From: Deltaproteobacteria bacterium
Lineage (GTDB): Bacteria > Desulfobacterota > DSM-4660 > Desulfatiglandales > Desulfatiglandaceae
DNA: 13,221 nt
Reading direction: 5' to 3'
Assembly (NCBI GenBank): GCA_021159525.1
Contig: JAGHEC010000149.1
Coordinates: 1 to 13,221 of the forward strand
Shown here: piece by piece, positions 5,607-10,998 of the stretch
How the letters are laid out: each line of letters starts with the position of its first letter
Numbering within the stretch: the first letter of the stretch is position 1
The notes under the pieces: generated by a model
What the model saw: only the letters and a program-made list of their open reading frames with translations
The model's database searches: none
Told to the model about the DNA's origin: nothing
Position numbers and translations under genes: made by a program

Positions 5607-6601
5607 GCGGCCAGGATGTCCCTTCCCTTGCTCTTCCGGATGATGGCCGTGAAATGGCGGTGTGTCAGGATCTCCTGGAAGCGCAGGATGCGCTCCATGG
5701 GGGGAGGAGACATGTCAGCCTCCGACCCCGGGTTCAAGGGAATCAGGTTGATCTTGGCCCTCAGGCCCGAAAGGCGCCGTGCCAGTTTCAGGGCATCCTG
5801 GTCGCGGTCGTTGATGCCATTGATCAAAATATACTCAAAGGTGATCATCCGGCGGTTGGGCAGGGGGAATTCCCGGCACGCCTGGAGCAGGCGGGTGATC
5901 GGGTATTTCCGATTGACAGGCATAAGCCGGCTCCGCGTCTCGTCATCTGCCGCGTTCAGGGACACGGCCAGGTTGACCGTAGTATCGTGTCCAAGCCTCT
6001 CGATTTCCGGGACCAGACCGCAGGTGGACAGGGTCACCTTCCTGTGGGAGAAATTCATGCCGTCTTGGGCGATGAGATTTTCGATGGCCCTGACAACCGC
6101 ATCATAGTTGGCAAGGGGTTCGCCCATGCCCATGAATACAATATTGGTCAAATGCTCCGGGTTATTGAGCGAACGTTTGACCATGATGACCTGTTCGATG
6201 ATTTCCGAAGGGGCGAGGTTTCGCTTGAACCCCTGCCTGCCTGTGGAGCAAAACCGACAGCCCATGGCGCAGCCGGCCTGGGACGAGATGCACAGGGTCA
6301 GGTGGTCCCGCTCAGGGATGAGGACCGATTCGACCAGGTGGCCATCCTGGAGACGAAACAAATACTTGCGGGTCCCATCGTCAGAGGTGAGGGCCGTGAC
6401 CTCCTCAAGGGGCCCAAGGAGGGCCTCTTTTTGAACAAGGGAGCGGATACGCTTGGGCAGGTTTTGCATGTCCTCGCAGGAAGCGGCAAGCCGGTTCAGG
6501 AGCCAGTGGCGTATCTGCCTTGCGCGATAGGGTTCAAGGCCATGATCTACAGCCCATTGTTCGGTTTCCCGGGCGTTCAGCCCTTTTAGATCGGTTTTCA
6601 T
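5570..6601 (-). CDS. rlmN: Dual-specificity 23S rRNA / tRNA adenine C2-methyltransferase RlmN (radical SAM)
   Basis: RlmN methylates C2 of A2503 in 23S rRNA and of A37 in certain tRNAs, by radical-SAM chemistry through a methyl-cysteine intermediate. From the ATG at 6601 it has 343 residues. The [4Fe-4S] motif is C111-AMG-C115-RF-C118, preceded by Cys104 in TLCISSQAGC, and the second catalytic cysteine is Cys333 in DILAACGQL near the C-terminus. FMGMGEPLANYD and the surrounding CSTGRQGFKRNL are typical. An in-frame GTG at 6640 would add 13 residues. The ATG has only a weak AGAGA site but gives the usual MKTDLKGLNARE opening. The tail after CGQL (TGASMHP) is read from what appears to be thioesterase sequence, so the end was formed by a deletion. 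All catalytic residues remain. Confidence 0.93.
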   Translation of the reverse strand: MKTDLKGLNARETEQWAVDHGLEPYRARQIRHWLLNRLAASCEDMQNLPKRIRSLVQKEALLGPLEEVTALTSDDGTRKYLFRLQDGHLVESVLIPERDHLTLCISSQAGCAMGCRFCSTGRQGFKRNLAPSEIIEQVIMVKRSLNNPEHLTNIVFMGMGEPLANYDAVVRAIENLIAQDGMNFSHRKVTLSTCGLVPEIERLGHDTTVNLAVSLNAADDETRSRLMPVNRKYPITRLLQACREFPLPNRRMITFEYILINGINDRDQDALKLARRLSGLRAKINLIPLNPGSEADMSPPPMERILRFQEILTHRHFTAIIRKSKGRDILAACGQLTGASMHP

Positions 6602-6690
6602 GGTTTCTCTTGCCTGTGTGCAGTGCCAATACGGAATCACGGTGGCGCCGGCCCGCGCCGCGGCATCGGAAGGAGTGTACCAGAACGGCG

Positions 6691-6764
6691 GCCCGGAGCG
6701 GAAGAAAAATTCTTCTGCCCCGGCCCTAGGTTCGCAGTTATCCCCCTAATTATTGAGGTGATAC
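6691..6764. repeat. Partial copy D of the nested palindromic repeat (one half)
   Basis: Matches 2928-3001 of the full copy at 72 of 74 positions, ending in the same GTGATAC border. Only the half from the apex to one end is present. It lies upstream of rlmN and of the pilin region, in the 607-base gene-free stretch 6602-7208. Confidence 0.75.
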
Positions 6765-6942
6765 CTATTGCGAGCGGTTCAAATTCTGCCGAAAATTGTC
6801 GCCATTTTTACAAATCACGTCACATTTTGGCCCAAGGCATATCCTGGAAGTTTTGGCGTGTCACGGAAATGAAGTCCGAATTCGACCTTAACCAGCGCAA
6901 ATAATTGGCTTATTGCAGCGCAAAGGCTCCTTGTCCAGGATG
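6765..6942 (+). other. Gene-free upstream region of the pilin promoter
   Basis: An A+T-richer spacer between repeat D and the sigma-54 promoter, with no convincing frame and no stable hairpin I can see. Because sigma-54 promoters need an activator bound 80-150 bases upstream, a PilR-type site is expected here. I can see scattered TGTC and GTGTCAC words (around 6798 and 6860) but no clear symmetrical site, so none is called. Confidence 0.3.
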
Positions 6943-6958
6943 TGGCATTATAGTTGCA
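6943..6958 (+). promoter_or_regulatory. Sigma-54 (RpoN) promoter of pilA1
   Basis: TGGCAT-TATAG-TTGCA matches the -24/-12 consensus TGGCAC-N5-TTGCW with one change, with GG (6944-6945) and GC (6956-6957) at the required 12-base offset. The transcript would start near 6969. Type IV pilin genes are classically driven by RpoN with the PilS/PilR pair, so the site fits its gene. The start codon now lies about 240 bases further on because MITE B was inserted in between; without the insert the leader would be about 70 bases. Confidence 0.75.
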
Positions 6959-6975
6959 TTTAACCCTGCAACAAA

Positions 6976-6983
6976 CATTTCTG
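6976..6983 (+). repeat. Target-site duplication, left copy, of MITE B
   Basis: CATTTCTG directly before the element, repeated exactly at 7146-7153 directly after it. Eight bases is the duplication length of the IS66 family. Confidence 0.8.
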
Positions 6984-7145
6984 GTAACCGTTCACGGGTG
7001 ATTTTTGGTCAAATTTGGGATTGTCCGCCTCACGTAACAGCTCAATAAATGGGAGCAGGAGGGTTTTTCTGACGCGACTGCCGGGCTGGTGCGATTTTCT
7101 GATATCAGTGTACCAGGGAGATCTCAAAACCCAGTGAACGGTTAC
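6984..7145. mobile_element. MITE copy B (IS66-type ends, perfect 8-bp target duplication), 162 bp
   Basis: It starts GTAACCGTTCAC and ends with the exact inverse GTGAACGGTTAC, flanked by perfect CATTTCTG duplications. The first 65 bases match MITE A at 64 positions. The first part of the nested palindromic repeat (7034 to about 7072) lies inside it, after which A and B diverge before similar right ends. It has no coding capacity, so it must have been moved by a transposase in trans; GTAA ends with 8-bp duplications are characteristic of IS66. It lies about 15 bases after the expected sigma-54 transcription start, so it is carried in the pilA1 leader RNA, where its ends could pair. Confidence 0.85.
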
Positions 7146-7153
7146 CATTTCTG
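7146..7153 (+). repeat. Target-site duplication, right copy, of MITE B
   Basis: CATTTCTG, identical to 6976-6983. The exact match shows a fairly recent insertion. Confidence 0.8.
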
Positions 7154-7208
7154 CTTGTGGCTGGAATGATTATGCCGCACAAACCAGGACGCGAATCGCA
7201 GCGGATCA

Positions 7209-7571
7209 ATGATCAAAAACAGGGATACCCAAGGCTTCACCCTGGTCGAGCTGATGGTCGTTGTCGCCATTATCGGGGTCCTGGCGGCCATTGCCATACT
7301 GCAGTTTGATGCCTACCGGAAAAAAGGCTATGAAAGCGGGGCTGTGTGGGATGTCAAAAACGCGGCGGCCGCCCAGGAGGCCTACTATGTCGATTATCAG
7401 ACGTACGCAACCGGCAGGAATCTTTTGGACGGCTACGGTCTCAGTTCCACGGAAGGAGTTACCCTGACTATCGCCTGCAATAAGGACGCATACACGCTTG
7501 TCTCTTACCACGCAAAAGGGGGGAAGACCTATACCCTGACAGGGCCGGGCGGTTCACTAACAAGCAATTAA
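7209..7571 (+). CDS. pilA: Type IV major-pilin-like prepilin 1 (lacks the conserved Pro22)
   Basis: A 120-residue prepilin. A nine-residue leader ends in Gly, followed by FTLVELMVVVAIIGVLAAIAI: the prepilin peptidase site G|F with Glu at +5 of the mature chain, then the hydrophobic alpha-1 segment. The mature protein is about 111 residues with an exposed globular part, ending TYTLTGPGGSLTSN, almost the same as its neighbour. Where most pilins have AIPQF, this one has AILQF, so the helix-kinking Pro22 is Leu. It has one Cys, so no disulfide loop. Only a weak GCGGA lies before the ATG. Transcribed from the sigma-54 promoter at 6943 through MITE B. Paralogue of the next gene, 139 bases downstream. 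Confidence 0.88.
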   Translation: MIKNRDTQGFTLVELMVVVAIIGVLAAIAILQFDAYRKKGYESGAVWDVKNAAAAQEAYYVDYQTYATGRNLLDGYGLSSTEGVTLTIACNKDAYTLVSYHAKGGKTYTLTGPGGSLTSN

Positions 7572-7695
7572 GGATTACCCTTTGTCTTAAGAGGATAACT
7601 GCAAGGAAGCTTGTATAAACCAGGATCGTGAAAGGAGGTGGGATATCGGATTTGGAAAAGAGTGATTGAGACTTGTTGCGGTTCAATAAAAAATG

Positions 7696-7702
7696 AAAGG
7701 AG
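7696..7702 (+). promoter_or_regulatory. Strong ribosome binding site of prepilin 2
   Basis: AAAGGAG eight bases before ATG 7711. It fixes the start and excludes the upstream in-frame ATG at 7693. Confidence 0.75.
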
Positions 7703-7710
7703 AGCACAAA

Positions 7711-8073
7711 ATGTTAACTAAATTGAATGCAAAAAGAGGCGAAAAGGGTTTTACATTGATTGAACTGATGATCGTCATCGCCATTATCGGCATTCTTGCA
7801 GCGATCGCGATCCCGCAATTTTCATCCTACAGAAAACGCGCCTTCAACAGCGCGGCCCAGAGCGATTTAAAGAATGCAGCTACTGCCGAGGAGGCATATT
7901 ATGTGGACAACCAAACCTATGGCGCAGACGACGATTTGAATCTGAATACTTCGACGAATGTAACCGTGACGGCTGCCGGAGACGGAAACACGTATAAGAT
8001 CGTCGCTTATCACAGCAAAGGCGATAAAACCTATACCCTCACGGGGCCGGGCGGCGCTATTACAAGCAACTGA
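7711..8073 (+). CDS. pilA: Type IV major-pilin-like prepilin 2
   Basis: A 120-residue prepilin with a 13-residue basic leader (MLTKLNAKRGEKG) and mature start FTLIELMIVIAIIGILAAIAIPQF, with Glu5 and Pro22 present. The globular part shares SYRK, DLKNA, EAYYVD-QTY and the C-terminal TYTLTGPGG-ITSN with prepilin 1, so the two are a tandem duplication that has diverged in the middle. That middle, around residues 66-80, is rich in Asn, Ser and Thr (NLNTSTNVTVT), a plausible exposed or modified surface. ATG 7711 has AAAGGAG eight bases upstream; the ATG at 7693 lies before this ribosome site and is rejected. The strong ribosome site contrasts with the weak one of prepilin 1, so this may be the main subunit. 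An intrinsic terminator follows. Confidence 0.92.
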   Translation: MLTKLNAKRGEKGFTLIELMIVIAIIGILAAIAIPQFSSYRKRAFNSAAQSDLKNAATAEEAYYVDNQTYGADDDLNLNTSTNVTVTAAGDGNTYKIVAYHSKGDKTYTLTGPGGAITSN

Positions 8074-8092
8074 TAAGTCCGAGCATGAAAGG

Positions 8093-8129
8093 AAAGGTGG
8101 GCCGGCTGCCATGCAGGTTCACCTTTTTT
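8093..8129 (+). terminator. Intrinsic terminator after the pilin genes
   Basis: Stem AAAGGTG (8093-8099) with CACCTTT (8120-8126), and an inner stem CTGC-cat-GCAG (8106-8116), ending in a run of six T (8124-8129). It lies 20 bases after the prepilin 2 stop and should separate pilin transcripts from the glycosyltransferase operon. Confidence 0.7.
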
Positions 8130-8237
8130 GTATCAGCTCAATAATCATGGTGATAACAGCGAACCTGCCGCCGGGGCAGAATGGTTTTTCTTCCGCTCCG
8201 GGCCTTCGGCTGGTCTCTTCAGAAAAACCCTTCTGCC
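8130..8237. repeat. Partial copy E of the nested palindromic repeat, inverted relative to copy C
   Basis: It begins with the border GTATCAGCTCAATAAT right after the terminator T-run and continues through both arms: 8175-8191 pairs with 8221-8237 at 16 of 17 positions. The outer end beyond 8237 is missing. Sequence between border and arms (8146-8160) differs from the other copies. It lies just before the GT9 gene and would form a strong hairpin in any read-through transcript. Confidence 0.72.
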
Positions 8238-8249
8238 ATGTATGTTTGA

Positions 8250-9527
8250 ATGGCAGCGAAGAGAAGCTCGGTTGTCACTAATTTTGGGGCCTTGAAATTG
8301 AAAGTAGATATCCAGAGGAGAATAGACCGAATCGCAGGTCAGATCATCTGTGGCATACTTTCACTGGTTCCGCGTTATAAACCGCATCCCAGGGGATATG
8401 TGCCCCGTAACATTCTCGTAATCATGCTTTCCGAGATGGGGAGTCTCGTCCTGGCCCAGCCCATGTTCAGCTTTCTCAGCGAACGATATCCCCACGCAAG
8501 GATTTACGCCCTCCTGTTTCAGAGAAACAGGGAATGCCTTGAGCTTTTCGATTCGGTTCCTTCCGAACATATCCTGACCATTCGGGATGACTCCTTCCAG
8601 GCCCTGACAGGAGATGTCATCCGGGCGATTTTGCGGATGAGGGCCATCGGAGTCGATGCGGTCATCGACTGCGAGCTTTTTTCGAGAATCAGCAGCATCT
8701 TGTCATTTCTGAGCGGGGCAAAGCTTCGGGTCGGGTTTCATCCGCACACGCAGGAGGGCCTTTACCGGGGGAGCTTTATCAACCGTCCGGTCCTCTACAA
8801 CCCCTACCATCATATCTCGACACAATTTATCACGTTGGCCTATGCCCTCAACCCGGCCCTTGGCGGGGCGCCCACTGTGAAGCGGAAGGTTAGAGGGGAG
8901 GCCCTTTTTTCGCCCCGACTGACCATTGCTCCGGAGGCCATTGAGTCGTTTCGCGACCGGCTTACAAGGGATTTCCCGGGAGTCGGCGCCAGGAAGCTGG
9001 CGCTACTTTACCCCGGGGGCGGCCTGCTGCCCATCAGGGCCTGGCCGGAGGAAAACTTCTCGGCAGTGGCCCGGGATCTTATCAGAAACGGCTATGCTGT
9101 CGGGATTATCGGATTGAAAGGGGATAATGCCGTTGCCGCCAGAATCGTTTCCCGCATAAGCGCCGCTGATTGCTTTGATCTGACAGGCTATACCCGAACG
9201 TTGCGGGAACTGATAACCCTTTTCCACCTGGCGGCACTGCTGATTACCAATGATGGCGGTCCGGGTCATTTTGCTTCCCTCACGCCCATGCCGGCGATCG
9301 TCCTCTTCGGACCTGAGACCCCTGTCCTCTACGGTCCCATAGGCAAACAGACGCTGAGCCTTTACGCCGGCCTGTCCTGCTCCCCCTGCCTGACCGCCTA
9401 TAATCACCGGAATTCGCCCTGCGACGGAAACAACGTTTGTCTGAAGGCCATCTCCCCGAAAATGGTGCTCCGGGAGGCATACCGGCTGCTGGCGCCACCG
9501 AGTGAAACTTCTGTCTCGGATGGGTGA
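8250..9527 (+). CDS. Glycosyltransferase family 9 (heptosyltransferase-like)
   Basis: A 425-residue GT-B enzyme of the ADP-heptose:LPS heptosyltransferase family; donor and acceptor are not evident. The N-domain starts ILVIMLSEMGSLVLAQPMF (residues 55-73) with IGVDAVIDCELFSR further on. The C-domain holds LLYPGGG, RAWPEENFSAVARDLI (263-278) and the nucleotide-sugar motif LLITNDGGPGHFASLTPMPAIVLFGP (330-355). A Cys cluster (CSPC, then single Cys at 391 and 398) follows, as in a subset of these proteins. ATG 8250 has no ribosome site and lies next to repeat E; TTG at 8292 is an alternative, giving 411 residues. First gene of a four-gene run with overlapping or touching ends. Confidence 0.85.
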   Translation: MAAKRSSVVTNFGALKLKVDIQRRIDRIAGQIICGILSLVPRYKPHPRGYVPRNILVIMLSEMGSLVLAQPMFSFLSERYPHARIYALLFQRNRECLELFDSVPSEHILTIRDDSFQALTGDVIRAILRMRAIGVDAVIDCELFSRISSILSFLSGAKLRVGFHPHTQEGLYRGSFINRPVLYNPYHHISTQFITLAYALNPALGGAPTVKRKVRGEALFSPRLTIAPEAIESFRDRLTRDFPGVGARKLALLYPGGGLLPIRAWPEENFSAVARDLIRNGYAVGIIGLKGDNAVAARIVSRISAADCFDLTGYTRTLRELITLFHLAALLITNDGGPGHFASLTPMPAIVLFGPETPVLYGPIGKQTLSLYAGLSCSPCLTAYNHRNSPCDGNNVCLKAISPKMVLREAYRLLAPPSETSVSDG

Positions 9528-10047
9528 GATGGGCTTCCTGGAAACCATACAAGAATTCCCCGTGATCAAGGCGTTATTCCGCATTAGGTTCATTCGATTC
9601 GGCCTGGTGGGGTTTTCCGGGACACTGATCAATATGGGGGTCCTGTACGTCAATCAATCCATACTCCTGCGCCAGGTCCATCCCCCGGATAAACGGCTGC
9701 ATATCTCTCTCGCCATAGCCATCTGCATCGCCACATTCAACAATTACCTCTGGAACCGGTACTGGACATGGGGGGACCGCCAGCGTCATCAAAAGAGGGG
9801 ATTTTTTGCTCAGATGGCACAATATTACCTCTCGTGTACGGTCGCCATTCTTCTCCAATATGTGTTGACGACCCTGTTGGCGGCAGTCGTTCACTACCTG
9901 ATTGCAAACCTGATATCCATTGCCCTGGCTGCCATATTCGTTTATGTGATCAATGATATATGGACGTTCAGCATCGGAAACGGCAAGAAACGGTCGATTG
10001 TCAGCCCCCCGCGGGCCGCCGGGACAGAAAAAGGAAGGCTCTCTTGA
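9520..10047 (+). CDS. GtrA-family membrane protein (putative lipid-linked sugar flippase)
   Basis: A 175-residue protein with four predicted membrane helices (around FGLVGFSGTLINMGVLYV, LAIAICIATFNNYLWNRYWTW, YYLSCTVAILLQYVLTTLLA and LIANLISIALAAIFVYVI). It contains the GtrA hallmark N-x-x-W-N-R-x-W-T-W. GtrA-type proteins are thought to help polyprenyl-phosphate-linked sugars cross the inner membrane. Its start overlaps the GT9 gene: ATG 9520 precedes the GT9 stop (9525-9527), with GTG 9502 and ATG 9529 as other choices, and none has a clear ribosome site, so translation is probably coupled. The pairing with a DPM1/ArnC-type GT2 directly downstream is the classical GtrA-GtrB arrangement. Confidence 0.87.
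   Translation: MGEMGFLETIQEFPVIKALFRIRFIRFGLVGFSGTLINMGVLYVNQSILLRQVHPPDKRLHISLAIAICIATFNNYLWNRYWTWGDRQRHQKRGFFAQMAQYYLSCTVAILLQYVLTTLLAAVVHYLIANLISIALAAIFVYVINDIWTFSIGNGKKRSIVSPPRAAGTEKGRLS
10031..10046 (+). promoter_or_regulatory. Ribosome binding site and TTG start of the GT2 gene overlapping the gtrA-like stop
   Basis: AAGGAAGG (10031-10038) precedes TTG 10044, which shares two bases with the TGA stop (10045-10047). The resulting protein begins MRLDIVIPIRNEEE, the exact family start, which confirms TTG against the longer open frame from 9960. Confidence 0.7.
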
Positions 10048-10994
10048 GACTGGATATTGTCATCCCCATACGCAACGAGGAAGAAAATCTGCCTGTCCTG
10101 CATGACCGCCTGAAGCTCGCATGTGACAAGCTGACGGATCTTGGATGGCGGGTCATCTATGTCAACGACGGCAGCTCTGATCGATCCCGGGATCTTATGT
10201 TATGTCAGCATCGGGAAGACAGTCGATTCTGTATGGTGGAGCTGTCCCGCAATTTCGGCCACCAGGCAGCCATTGCCGCCGGGCTCTCGGTTGCGGACGG
10301 CGATGCGGTCATCGTTATGGACGGGGATTTGCAGGACCCGCCAGAGATTATCCCGGAGCTGATCGAGAAATGGCAGGCCGGGGCCCAAGTTGTAAGGGCC
10401 CAGCGACGCAGCCGGAGGGAAAAGGGGATTCGGCGCGTTGGATTCGAAATGTTTTACAGGTTGTTTTCATGGGTCAGCGACTTCCCGGTTCCGCCGAACG
10501 CCGGGGTCTTCGGGCTCCTGGATCGCCGGGCTGTGCAGGAATTGAACAGGCTTCCTGAACAGAACCGGTTTTTTCCGGGTCTGAGGAGTTGGGTCGGGCT
10601 CAGGCAGGAAATTGTTGAGTATGACCGGCAGGAACGGGGGGCCGGGAGGCCGAAGCAGTCACTCAAGCGGCTCATCCGGTATGCCCTTGATGCGATATTC
10701 AGCTTTTCTTACAAGCCGTTGCGGATCATGACCGGCGCAGGAGTCTGTATCAGCGCCATGGGTTTCATGCTGGCATTATTCTTTGTAATACGCCGGTTAA
10801 TCGGCATCGAAATCGCGCAAACAGGCTTCACTACGCTGGTAACTCTGGCTCTTTTCTTGGGCGGGGTGCAGCTTGTAGCGGTTGGTTTGTTGGGTGAATA
10901 CCTGGCCCGGATTTATGATGAGGTAAAACAGAGGCCCCTCTTCATCATCGAAGACACCCATGGCGTTAACCAGATCCCGGATAAGCAGGGCTGA
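10044..10994 (+). CDS. GT2 polyprenyl-phosphate glycosyltransferase (DPM1/ArnC/GtrB-like)
   Basis: A 316-residue inner-membrane enzyme that should move a sugar from a nucleotide donor to undecaprenyl phosphate. The GT-A domain has IVIPIRNEEENLP (residues 5-17), VNDGSSDRS (40-48), ELSRNFGHQAAIAAGL (66-81) and the metal-binding DGDLQDPPE (93-101); the C-terminal half carries the acceptor-loop RFFPGLRSWVG (175-185) and two membrane helices at about 231-251 and 263-287. This architecture is that of GtrB/ArnC/DPM1 relatives. The sugar cannot be read from sequence. It starts at TTG inside the stop of the GtrA-like gene and ends four bases before the next ATG, so all belong to one operon. Confidence 0.9.
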   Translation: MRLDIVIPIRNEEENLPVLHDRLKLACDKLTDLGWRVIYVNDGSSDRSRDLMLCQHREDSRFCMVELSRNFGHQAAIAAGLSVADGDAVIVMDGDLQDPPEIIPELIEKWQAGAQVVRAQRRSRREKGIRRVGFEMFYRLFSWVSDFPVPPNAGVFGLLDRRAVQELNRLPEQNRFFPGLRSWVGLRQEIVEYDRQERGAGRPKQSLKRLIRYALDAIFSFSYKPLRIMTGAGVCISAMGFMLALFFVIRRLIGIEIAQTGFTTLVTLALFLGGVQLVAVGLLGEYLARIYDEVKQRPLFIIEDTHGVNQIPDKQG

Positions 10995-10998
10995 TCCC

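Noticed and set aside
5546..6589. Long plus-strand frame of 347 codons
   Set aside because: It is antisense to rlmN, whose catalytic motifs are complete; the translated product is Gln/Arg/Gly-rich and matches no family.
9003..9653. Minus-strand frame of 216 codons
   Set aside because: Antisense to the GT9 gene and its overlap with the GtrA-like gene.
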